A DNA stretch of 64,000 nucleotides, taken from positions 3,398,425 through 3,462,424 of the forward strand of contig WARS01000090.1 in NCBI GenBank assembly GCA_008933995.1. Reading direction: 5' to 3'. A program made the translations under genes and the position numbers. This document shows positions 32,601-43,878 of the stretch, piece after piece. Below the pieces are notes generated by a model. It was not told the origin of the DNA and did no database searches. It saw only the letters and a program-made list of their open reading frames with translations. Source of the DNA: Datnioides undecimradiatus (Eukaryota; Chordata; Actinopteri; Lobotiformes; Datnioididae). Numbering within the stretch: position 1 is the first letter of the stretch; every line of letters begins with the position of its first letter.

Positions 32601-35234
32601 TCCCCCTTGTTTGTCCTACACTTCTCCCCTGTCTCTCTTCCTACTTTGTTCTTCTCCCCCTCCTCTCTTTAATAGTCACATAAACGTCCATAAAAGTCCA
32701 TACTAAATCCAGTGTAGTCCACAGGGCAACACCTCTCACACCCAGTGAGGCGAACGCAAAATGTTTCCACTTGCACTTGCACTACTACTGAAAGCGAAAG
32801 AGGATTCCTCTCAGCGCACGTGCTACAATCCAAGATCCCATTGGTCCAGTGAGTGCCAAGGTAGGCATATGATGTCGCATTAAATCCTAAACTCCTATAG
32901 GTTGTACGCTGTCATGATGAGATTTGAGACGTGTAGAGTGATATTATGGAACAGGAGCAGGGTGTTGGAGATTGACGGGGTGGGGTGAAAGAGCCGGGTC
33001 ATATCTGGGCTGAAACAACCTGCTGCCGCCGCCAGACTTCGGCTCTGATTGCATGACTCGACCATTTTCTCTCTCCCTTTCTATCCCTCTGTGCCTCTCT
33101 CTCTCACACAAACACACTGGGTTTTTTTTCTACGTATCCGTCACCCCCCTCTCTCCACAAGTGATCCCTTGAATTTGGACCAACTTAATCTAATCCATCC
33201 CACCCACCTTCCTCTCTCAGCCTCTCAAACATCGTGCTTATGGTCTCAAAATGACTAGTCTGGCAGAACTCTGTGTGTTTGCATGTGCATGTGTGCGTGT
33301 ATGAGAGAGAGAAAGGGGGAGAGAGAGGGGGAGAGAGAAAGGGGGAGGGGATGGTAGAATTATGGATGGAGAATTGGCCGCCTGTTTAATCCCTGGCATT
33401 TCAGATTAGAGGGAAAGAGTTATGTTGACAGGCCACAGGAGTTGGGCACGAAGTGGGAGAAACAGAGGAAGAGTATTAATGTTACTCTGCCCCTTTTAAA
33501 TAAGAAAGAGGGAAACAGTGCAAAAGGTACAGATTCTACAAGTGGAAAGAGATGGATATGTAATCTCAAGAAGGAGCTTGTCCAAATACTGGAAAGGGGG
33601 ACACGTAACAAATCACAGTGAGATAAAAATGTTTTATCTCTGCTGGACCGGTTACAGGCAGACAGGGTTTTGGAGCTACTGAGGTCAAAAGTTCAAATTT
33701 TGCAGGACATCCCGATGTAAGACTAGTTTTACTGTCCAGAGAATTAATATTTATTATTTAAAAAATAAAATTACATTTTATTTGTTTATCATTTACCAGT
33801 TGTATTTGTCATCATCCCATTTTTCTGTGTAACTGTATTGCATGTTTATATCTGTGTCCCTTGATTTGTGCTCTAGTGCCAGGTTTGCAGCTATCATGAA
33901 AAACACAAAAATTCCTTTAATTTCACAGCATTTACATACAGTCTGTATATTCACACAACATTTTATTTAATCACCAGCAGGCCAGTTACATGTTTTATAA
34001 ATATCATCCTACCACAGTCTTGGTTTGGTCCTTAATTCTGGTTGAAAATACTAAATTCCTTTAATTCAACACATTTTGTTTTTTGGTAAAAACAATTCTT
34101 GAGTCTAAGAAGTGGCAAATTAGTTGTGATAAAAACTCAAGATGTGCAACGTGTTTGCTCCAAATCTCCAGAAATATGAGATATTCTCCTGTTTAATCAT
34201 TAAGGTTGTTTATTATCAAGAACTTGGAAACTTTATAGTACATTACTCATTAAAATGATTGTGAATATATATTTAAATGAATAACTCGATTTCAAGTTTC
34301 ACTGTTTCTCCTCAACAGTTCTGAGGGACGTATTCTACCTTTTACTTCACTACATTTATCTGCCGGCTGTAGCTGTAATGCATAAACGCTGTGTTACTGC
34401 ATCTTTCAGGGTTCATTTAGTAGCATTTGTTTGTAGAAAATATAGATAAATCCAGTACAAACTGCTGCTGTCTTTGCTGCTCATTGCTCATGCAGTGGGT
34501 GAGGCGGGGACATGGAGGTGTCATTTACTGTCGACTACTCTGTCAATATTGATAAAGCCAGCAGATGGCAACACAGAAGGGACAATTCATTTCAACAGCT
34601 TTGATTTGACATGTTTATTTAATATATATAGTGTAATATTTATTTAATATGGATTTCTTCTGGCAAAAATCACCTTTTTAAAACTATACAAGAAGTCAAA
34701 AGAGTAATGTTTTACAGAACAAGGCTCCCTCAATTCTACTCCTGTTTCTCCTTTTCCTTTTCTTTCTTTGTCATTATTCCATAAGCTTTGCTCTTTATAC
34801 CCTGAAGCTGACACAGAAGCATCAAATCTGGAAACGACACTCTTCATTAAAACCCCTCAGTCACTGCTTGATGATAGCTGGTTTCACTTTACTGTTGATA
34901 CTTGAGTACTTGGGGCCCATAAATGACCTTTTCTTTAAGTAATGCAGTATTTGTTATTACAGTCCAGCTGCATTGCAGTCACTGGGAGAGGGTTATATGA
35001 TCATACATGCATTTTCAAATCAGTAGCAAGCAGTTGGAGACACGCATGATTTCATGAACCGTAACTTACTCAACACACTTCCATCTCATACACATCCTCA
35101 TATCATGCTGATGTTAATAAATATGAGGCCTGTTGGGTTTCTGTACACCTATAGACACCACTTATACATCTTTATACAGTATCCACCTGTTGTATGGTGC
35201 TGGCCATGCAGCTCTGTGCGCGCCAGAGATTACA

Positions 35235-35283
<49 letters not shown>

Positions 35284-38200
35284 CCAGTGCTGAGCGCCAG
35301 CAGCCCTAATCCTCTGTGGTCAATTTGGGAGAACCAACACATTTTTGGCATCACTCGACATCTCCCCATATCTGTGCATGGGACCTCTCAATTCCCGCCA
35401 TCTGTTTGCTGAGTTTGACCCCTTTATGTATGACTCTAAAGATTAATATTTCTCCATCTTTTAAAACACTGCAGAATCCTTTTCAGCACAGCTCCCTCCA
35501 CATTGCTGCTCTGATAACTGACCTCTGGCTTCATAGATAGCCGGACAGTGACAATCTGAGTTATTAAACTAAGCTTTTGAAAAGAGAGCACATAAGAAAG
35601 ACCGCTACACACGTTTTAATTCATTTTGTATCTTTGCATGAATACAGGGCAGCTGTAAAATACTTTACAATTACAGTGCATCATTGGAAGAGTGCAGAAG
35701 CTCAAAGATAGAAATGGTAATACTTGTAATACTTATGGACTACCACCAGATGCCAGTGTCATGCCTTGCCATTGAAGAGTCCATCAGTTTTAGCTCAAGA
35801 CACATCTGCGTGATGTTGGATTGCACGCTGAGCATAAAGAGAGAGAAGATAGACATCATGGTGGAGATGTTGAAAAGCTTGATTTCAAGCACTGATGGCA
35901 TGATTACTGAATCCACCAGCTTCACAGGAGATTCACAAGATTCTCCACCCAACCCTGCAGCCTGACCTTTCTATGGACTTGGGTTGGGAATGAAAAAAAA
36001 AAAAAAAATCCTCTGCAAATCTATTAAGTAGAGAGGACAGAGAGTGATGAGATGACTTGCGACAAAGGATTTGAATCCACAGTGTCTCGGTTATATAATA
36101 GTATGTGCCTTAGCCTACTGATCCAGCTGGACACCCACCAGATTAGCAAATGGAAGCCTCGGCCCTGTAATGGGCTTTTTTCCCTGCATTGTTTCCCATC
36201 GTATATTTCACAAGCATGCACAGAATGCTTCAGCCGCATTTCATCCTGCTCGCCTTGCTAGAATGCAAGGGGTTTACACATAAAGAAATAAACGCATGCA
36301 CGTGCAGAGGAACACATGCACGCGGAAGGAAAACACTGTGTAACTTTTGTATCAACAGCCCGGTGTCACAACAGAGCTTTACAACCATAAAACCCCAAAC
36401 AGCGCAGTTGGGTGAGAATTCACGCTCCATCCCTCGACAACAGCGAGCACACCAGCTGCCTGAAAGACAAGGATAGAAGATAGGCCAACAGAAAATCCAG
36501 CACCGGGGGCAGTAAACAACACGATGGACGCTTTCCAAAAGTCAGGATTTTGCATGCCGTGCTATGTGAACAGCTTTGGCGCGGGTCAGGTCAAACATTT
36601 TGGCTGAGACGGGGTGCGTCCATGTGTATCTGGACGCTTACACATGCTTGCACGCTGACATACAAACACAAAGTTATCACAAATTCTGTAAATCAGCTCA
36701 TGTGAAGCAGACTGACGGGAAACAGTGAGACTTTAACCAGCCACAACCTGAAGGAACGCAGGCAGTTGTGCTGCCACCATCGCACAGGGATTTCACCACT
36801 TACCGCCAGCATAGACAATATCAGTGTCATCAAACTGTTATAACTTGCATCTGCTACAAGATTGGAACCATAATCCCGGTGCATTAAAAGCTGGTAATAA
36901 CACTCTTATAGGTACTATACTAAGCCCATTTGACGTCAGAGTTTTAACAGAAATTTAAAGTGCTAAGCCCTTCATTCAGTCTTTGTCTGGATGCTCTGTG
37001 CAATCCATACAACTCAGAAGAACACCGTCTGACCTTGAACATGTGCTGATCTCTGTCTCTCTCTCTCACTTTATACCGTATCATCTGCTAAAACATCTGT
37101 AAGATGAGTTGCAGGGAGAAGGATCAAGCAGAGGTCAATTGATCTGAACCCGGCCGAGATAAGAGTTGCAACACTAAAGAAACCCACCACAAACCAAGGC
37201 TTAAATAACCCACTGGATCCACAGCAGGTCAGAAACAACACAAAAATGACTTAAAAGGAAATACCAATTTGTTTACATAAGTTATTGTTATTTGAGTATC
37301 AAGATTACATTTTCAGCCGTGCGCACCTGCAGCTGTGCTCCACCCCTTTTACCGTCCACATGGACTGCTTATGTGCATGCAACTGCAACCTGCTTACCCT
37401 TACTCCCTTTCAAATGTAGGTGACCAACACTGCTTTTGTCCCTTGCCTGCACGTTCTGCATTTATTTGCATTTAGCTTTTTAATAGCGAGCATGCGAAGT
37501 TGAAACAATTCAGTTGTTTTCTTTTGCCCTATGAAGCCTTGTAGAATCCAGCTCCGTGTTTTTGTTTTTTGCACCCACAACTTTCAGTCGCGCTTCCATC
37601 AGGCTGACTAGGTTAGCAACTGGTGAATACAGTGGAGCATTTAGCAAGATAAGGAGTCTCAGGAGTCAGTGGAGATCAGAGTGGAGCTAAGAGGTGAATG
37701 AATATTGGGCTCTTTGCTGTTTTGATTTAATCTCTCGGATCTTTAACGTCCCTGTTTCCAGCAGCAGTGGGCAGCGCTATTAATTGCTCAATATCGAACA
37801 AAGAGACTATAATTCTTCCCTGGGATTCATGAAGACCAAAACAATACAAGAGAAAGAGACAAGTTGGGATTTTCCCATATTTGTCAAGTGGAAAAAACCC
37901 AACTCCAAACGAATGCTGATTAATTCTTGACTAATTTCGACTAATTGTGCTGATGGTAACTCATTTAAGGAAGACGTGCCGGTACAGTCAGTGGTGGATT
38001 TCAGTTTAACCTGACATCATTTTACAGACTGCAACCACATATGGCTGTTTGGATTGTCCCACATTCCCTGCTCTCATTCTCGCCCACTTACCCATTCCCA
38101 AAAGGGGGATAATGCCTTTTGCACCTGTCCAGATTTTTGTTTATGCATTTTCATGTGACCTAAAAGTTGGAGATTGGCGTTTTCTCTGAGGTCCCGGAGG

Positions 38201-38859
38201 TCCTATGGATTAGAGATTCTCTATGAAAAATAGGATGAAGGGACAGAAAGTGGCAGACAGGTTGGGACTGCATGTTCTTTTTCTCCATCTATGTGTAGGA
38301 CCTAACTGTTGACGTGACAAGTGACCCAGTGGTAATGGTCTGTCAACTAACCCGCTTTTAAATCTGGCTTCCAAAGCTGCTCTTGTTTTTTTTGTTCTCG
38401 TTGTTTCATATGTACTGTCTATAGTTAATGGTAGAAAGTCTGAGATTGGGTTTTTGGTTAAGCCTGTAGTGAAAAGAGTTAATTGCTAGAGAGTGAACTG
38501 AACTTGTTTCCCAATAGATTTTTGCTCAAAATCTCCATGTGAACGACTATTCTCATCTTAATTTGACCGTAAAGCTGCAGAGCATAGAATATAATATAAC
38601 TAACAATGATAAAATGTATGAAACTGTAGCTATTATGTACCAGCGCGTAATGCAAAGAAGATTTATTGCTCAAACTCAGTTTCAGGTATTTCTCAAATGT
38701 CACTGGACAAAAATGCATTTTGTGCAACTATATACTGCAGGTTCTGGGGGGAACTTTACGTTGTTCGCTTTACTTGGTGCTCAGACAGGAATGCTGCTGT
38801 TATCTGCTGAAACAGCAGAAGCAGCAAAGTTTAAATAAGTCGATAGAGCTTTTGGTATT

Positions 38860-38910
<51 letters not shown>

Positions 38911-41900
38911 GCCAGTCTGATAATGCTCATGATTGATATATGATTATATATATTATTACAAGTACAGTAAACCACATTCACACAGGCACTGCAAATATGA
39001 CCATATATGCATGTATTGTATGTATATAGGTGTGTGTATATATGCATCGGTATGTATGCATTTAGGTATGTATATATTAGCATAGGTACCAATATAAACT
39101 ATATGTATACTCATATTTGCAGTTTGCCAGCCGGACCTTTTCTCTACTGTGCAGTACAGTACAGTATTTCTGTTTTATGGGAATGTGCATTTGTTTTATT
39201 TATTTATGTATTTTGCAATCAGTTATTGCAACCGTGATAGCAAAGTTCCTATAACCTAAATTAGGCAGTCATGTTAATATTTAGCAAGTGATATTTAAAT
39301 TAACATGATTGACTTCAATAAAAAAAACAGTCACTCACCATATTAAACTCTTAAAATGCAAAGTAACTTTTAATTTGCCTGCTTAGTAGTCGTAACTAAC
39401 TTGTTTCTGTGAATAAGCAGATTCAAAAGCCACGTTTCACTTTTGTTAGTAAGAAATTAAGCAGAGTAATTAAACTTGTGTTAATTGTTGGATTAGCACG
39501 CCGGTCACTGTGAGTCTTAACTTTAAAACTGATTAAATCTCACTGATTCTGACTGAACTGTCGATTTTCAGTCTGATGTTATGCATCTGTCCAACGCATT
39601 CGTCAGATTCAGGATCGCGCAGAGGAACATCTGCCGTCTCAAGAGCACTCTCTATAGTTCGAGTGCTGTCGTGTAAGCGATGCGCGTCAGACTGTTTTGT
39701 TCTCTCGCTCCTTCTAAGCGCTAATCTGCCTTTACGTCGCAATCAATCTCTTCTCTCTTTCTTTATGACATCGGGCCATCCATCATTCTCCAGCCCTCGT
39801 CCTAGCCCTAGCTCCCTCTCTCCCTTCAGTTTCTCATCATTCACTCCATCTGTTGCTGAGTGTATGGATGATTCATCTGTTAAGAACTGGATGGGAAAAA
39901 AATGAAGAACACAGGGAAAAGAAAAAAAAACATGGCAGGACCTCCTTTTCTTCTCAGCTTACCCTTCATTAATGTCTTGAGATTGCACTCAAATCACCAA
40001 CATTGACATTTTGATGCCCATGCGCCCCAAACCGAACGTTCGCTAAGCCATGTGGCGCTCTCGTGCTTTCTGCTCTTTCTCAGCACGTACCAAAGTCCGA
40101 TTATTAGCTCAAGTTTTTCTGTATTTTTAGGGTTATTTCTGACAGAAGTAGACAACAAGCAGGTTCCTTGTTTGCAGCTGACAGCAGCTGAGTGGGAGTT
40201 TTTAATCAGTGACAGCTAGCGAGCTAATTAAGCTAACAACAGCTGCATAAGCTAGTTGGAAACGCCATTCTCAGGCTGACTTGCTTATGTTTCCGGTTGT
40301 CTCATTTTAAAATTGGATTGGATCTTTTGTAGGGATCTTAAATAAGCTTGATAGCTGCTAACACAGTACATAGTGCTTCAAGACTGAAGCTTTATCCCAG
40401 GCGCAATGTACGATAAGAAAAAAAGATTAGTTAAACTTCTATTTCATCTCTGCTGCTTTGTATCGTCAAATTATTTTAACTCTGAATGTAAGAGAAACCT
40501 TTTTTGCATTCGGGCCCAGGCCTCACACAGAATTACCACACAGTGAAAGGGCACGGGTGATTTATTTTTTTAAATACAACCTTTAACCCTACATAATATT
40601 GCAGTTACATAATGCCTTGATTCTAGGAACAGCTAAATAACAATGCATCTGCAACGGGATTTTGTTTCGCCCCCCCATATGCCTTTATCTCGTCTCATAT
40701 AAGAGATAAACCACTTAAGGCATTTCGAATAAAAAAAGTCTGTGAAGCTATTTTAAAATGACAGTAATTTGACGTATGTCCTGTCCATTCTCTCCAAAAC
40801 CATGGCCTGCTATAAAACAATAGAAACTGGTAAACATTATCTAGCCAATCTTTTGTGAGCAAGTGAGCAGTTGAGATTAAGGATAGTTTCAAGTTAACCC
40901 CTGGCTTGAAGGAGCAGGTACATACGAGCTAGGATAAAGAATAATTTGCGCTATTCACCGAGTTTAGTGGACTGAAACAGACAGTAACAAGTTGATAGTG
41001 CTGTGTTATATCAGGCAAATGCTACAGCGGGGTGAGCTGACAGCACTCTAGTTTGCACATGCTTTAAAGTATTATTATTGTACTGCTATTGGTTGTCAAG
41101 AATCTGCAAAGTTAACAGTAATTTCTGATGATCATTTTAAAAGATTGCAATGATTAATGGAACAAGACAGAGCTGCTACAGTGAGCTGTGAGATGAGGAG
41201 CTGCAGGCAGCAGGCTTCACTCCAACTTCTCAGCAAGGTAACCAACTCGCTTTCACTGTGCCCTGCTGTTCACAGACTCAGATCACAGTTGCCCACAGAA
41301 TATTGGGAAAAAACCCATTATTGTCCAACTTTTTATTAAAAAGACAATAGTATGTTTTCCTGCACAGAACAAATACACCGGTTATTGTATGTTGTAGTTA
41401 TTTCTGACAAGCTTGTTCTTTGCCAGTTAATATAAATGCTGTTTTGCATGCTTAGGAGGGAGCGTGAGGATGCACACAACTGGCACTCCAACACAGACAT
41501 AGAAGCACGGAGTTGACAGCAACGCAACACAGTGGCCTAAATGCTCCCTTACTTAAGTTAAATGTATTTGTTATGTGCTTTTAAGGCCTTAAACAAGACA
41601 TCAGACTGCAAACTTGTTATTCAGAGTTCAATATGAAACTTGAAACAGTGTCTTTTGTGTTTCCTACAATGAAACCACAAAGCTTCTTGCTGAATTCATA
41701 GCAACAGGTGGACATGTACACACAAACTTCAGCGTCAGGAAGTTTTGCTGTTGTAAATATACAACTTAAAAAAAAGTTTCAGTCGTCACCCTTCGAATAA
41801 ATTAAAAAGAAAAAAAAGGCAATCACCTGCTACAGCGTTTCTCCTCAGGCTGCTGTGAGCACAGTGCTGAACTAAGTACAGATCCAGGCCTGACTACAGT

Positions 41901-43878
41901 CCATTTCCATCTATTTCTGTCCTGTCCATTGTGGTTTCCCCATCTGTTTTGCACAGATTTGCTTGTGTGAGTGCACTAAACTCAGTATGCTTGCGTGTCC
42001 TATGGGAGGTCAAACGTCAGGGAATCAGTCTGAGAGACCAAAGTGGCGAAGATCTACTCGGGGAATAACTATTTTCTCCTTGTGTTTCACTCTGACAACA
42101 ACTCTGTTCTCTTGCCATCATTCACATCATTCCCCTTTCTACAGTTTCTCTTTCTGACTTGTACGCTGTCTTTCACTGTTTCACTAGCTTGTACTAGTTT
42201 GTGGTCCGTCTCTGTGAGAAAAGAAGCTGGAGCGGATCTGTCGGTCTATGAAATCGAACTACGTGATCTCCCTTAACGTGATCTTAAAAGACGCTTTGGG
42301 TCTTAATATAAAAAAAATAAACAATCCTTCCCATGTCATGTTTTATTCCCTCTCTACCTGATTACACTAGGGTTACATTAGTATTTGTCAGGACATGACG
42401 GTTCATGTCCCTGCAGTCCCTCATTACTATTTGCTTGTAATATCTGTGTAATCCTGTGCTGTTGTTCTCACATAATTTAAGTGCATTCATATTTTTATTA
42501 ATAAACAGCCTAGGAAACTAAAGAAAACCAACCTATTGGATTTTTGATGTGTCACATTCTTTACATTCTTATAGTTACAGGGATAACAAGCTACTATCAC
42601 AAAGGATGCAACACAAAAAGTTGGATAAGAGAAAATGCTTCAGTTCAGTACACTTTTACCAAAAAATGTTAAATCTACACTGTGGAGTTCTCCCATTAAC
42701 AAAGATGGGTGAAAAACACATTGTGTGTGTGTTTCTGGACATCTAACAAACACATTTAGTGCATTTCTTCTTCTTAAAACTTGGCATCGTTCACATCCAT
42801 ATACAACATTCATAAGGCTTGCATTCTTGCAGGAATATGCATTGTGTCTTTTAAATAAAGTATTGTTTAATAACTTTTTTAAAGTTTCATGTGCAGGCCA
42901 ACTATTCTCACTCTCTATCTGTTCATTTATTTTTATGTGCACAATTAGATGCAGACTCACGGTAGCACAGTGAGCTGCTCAGAACAGTGATGCAAAGTCA
43001 GGAGATACAGGAAGCCCATTCATTCATTGGCGTACAGTTTGTCTAGCGGCATCCAAAAGGAACGTGTAACTTTCAACACAGTGAATGTTCGACAGCCAGC
43101 CATGCCATTTTTAGAGGTGCACACACAAAGACACACGGTGGTACTTTTGTAGTGTCCAGTTCAGTATCCTACCTGTCCAAAGACTGAGTCCACAATCGGG
43201 CGCAGCTTTCTCCTGTCTCCCTCTTGCAGCCAGAGGTCTTCAGGGTCTCCCACGGGGGAAGACAGGCTCAAGGTCTTGGCCTTGGGCTTTGGAGGCCTCT
43301 TCATACTAGCTGAACTCCATCGCCTCAGTGACTCAATCTTCTTCTTGATGGAACCCTGGAGGATGAACAAAGAGGTGACAAATGGGAAGACAGAATGATG
43401 AATGAACGGCAAAACAAAGAGACCTGAGTGAGACATGATTATTCATTCAGCAGGGATTATGAATGAATAAACTGGACTATATTTAACACTATATTCAACA
43501 CATTAAATGCAACGAAATTCCCAAAACTCACCATCTAGTTCATGCACTGGTAGAATTTGGTTGACAGTCTGAACAACACAGTCTAATTGATGGAAATGAC
43601 AAGTTTTACTTTCTTGCACACAAAGTATCCCTTTAAAATGATATAAATTAAGATTAAACAATAACTGAGTTTGGAAGATGTAAACAAATAAAGTAAATAC
43701 TCTCTCTGTGCCAGATAGGCCTCTGGGTCAGTACAGTAAATTATGTTGGGCTTGTAAGAGTGCCACCGGCCAGATTTAGGACACCACATACTCATATTTG
43801 GCATGAACATCCACTGACCTTCTTCAGTAACTTCCCCTCTGGCACTTCCATGGATGATACGCTTTTCGCGTCGGTCAT
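26672..43878 (-). CDS. cabp2: Neuronal calcium-binding protein, CaBP2/CaBP4 group (long isoform)
   Basis: Seven minus-strand exons join in phase: 43878-43819, 43355-43173, 28662-28632, 28038-27904, 27335-27226, 27109-26962 and 26697-26672, giving 230 residues. The N-terminal part is basic ([13 protein letters not shown]) and ends [12 protein letters not shown], reminiscent of CaBP4 just before its first EF-hand. EF1 ([12 protein letters not shown]), EF3 ([12 protein letters not shown]) and EF4 ([12 protein letters not shown]) have usable calcium loops. EF2 ([13 protein letters not shown]) is the shortened, inactive loop shared with CaBP2. The sequence ends EFVRMMSR. The family binds the IQ region of L-type calcium channels in hair cells and retina and replaces calmodulin, reducing channel inactivation. 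The EF core is closest to CaBP2, so that symbol is given; a CaBP4 name is the alternative. The intron between 43173 and 28662 is 14.5 kb. The donor after AFKE (GTCCAC) is weak. Confidence 0.82.
29280..29560. promoter_or_regulatory. Candidate enhancer in the CaBP intron with CRX-like sites
   Basis: This GC-balanced stretch differs from the AT-rich intron around it. It contains GGGATTAAAGGA (a GGATTA core as bound by the retinal OTX/CRX factors), GATAAG-type motifs and a (GCATCT)4 run at 29502-29526. CaBP2/4 genes are active in photoreceptors and hair cells, which makes retina-type sites plausible. This is inference from motif content only. Confidence 0.2.
30140..30305. repeat. Dispersed teleost repeat fragment
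   Basis: The order CCTGTTAGCATGCTTATATTTGCTAATTAGCAG, given here as CTGTTAGCATGC plus TTTGCTAATTAGCAG, then ATTGGACAAATTA-like sequence matches the family described at 21863-22510. It is non-coding and diverged. Confidence 0.4.
31260..31640. promoter_or_regulatory. Candidate conserved non-coding element near the CaBP short promoter
   Basis: A balanced-composition stretch with many homeobox-like ATTA/TAAT cores, such as CCTAATGGCTCTTTTCAATT and GACATTAATCTGAAATAAGG. It has no repeat signature and no open frame of protein character. It lies 0.4-0.7 kb inside the intron next to the alternative first exon. Conservation cannot be measured from one sequence. Confidence 0.2.
31930..31962. repeat. 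(TG)n microsatellite beside the alternative CaBP donor
   Basis: Read on the gene's strand this is a (CA)n run that begins about 14 bases after the donor at 31977. CA runs close to donors are known binding sites for hnRNP L in vertebrates. Confidence 0.8.
31977..32153 (-). CDS. cabp2: Alternative first coding exon of the CaBP gene (short isoform)
   Basis: The exon runs from an ATG in good Kozak context (GCCGCCATGC) at 32153 to a donor at 31977 (GTATGT). It encodes 59 residues: [20 protein letters not shown], then a sequence ending [17 protein letters not shown]. That ending is the conserved start of CaBP1, CaBP2 and CaBP5 isoforms. It joins in phase 0 to the exon at 28662-28632 ([10 protein letters not shown]), as in mammalian CaBP2, for a 208-residue protein. 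Frame stays open upstream to about 32230, so a longer exon cannot be excluded. Confidence 0.8.
35238..35280. repeat. (TG)21 microsatellite
   Basis: An uninterrupted TG run in the long CaBP intron. Its length suggests it is polymorphic. Confidence 0.95.
38863..38910. repeat. (TA)n microsatellite
   Basis: A TA run of about 48 bases with one CA interruption, followed by further TATA-rich sequence to about 39090. Open frames across it are artefacts of the repeat. Confidence 0.95.

Larger units (their letters stand above)
32160..43172. other. Remainder of the 14.5-kb CaBP intron
   Basis: No exon was recognised between the alternative first exon and the exon at 43173. Contents seen: a pyrimidine-rich block 32540-32670, a GA-rich purine block 33300-33352, (TG)21 at 35238-35280, and (TA)n at 38863-38910. 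A full CRE palindrome TGACGTCA lies at 36931-36938. The sequence near 34320-34560 (ACCTTTTACTTCACTACATT) looks like a teleost dispersed repeat fragment. An inverted CCAAT box (ATTGG) near 32839 may belong to the promoter of the short isoform. Confidence 0.4.

Noticed and set aside
33660-33730. tRNA-like T-loop (AAGTTCAAATTTTGC)
   Set aside because: No matching acceptor stem or anticodon arm could be folded around it.
35054-35412. Open frames with poly-Cys-Val or poly-His-Thr
   Set aside because: They are translations of the TG microsatellite.
38862-39092. Open frames of Tyr/Ile-rich peptide on both strands
   Set aside because: They are translations of the TA microsatellite.
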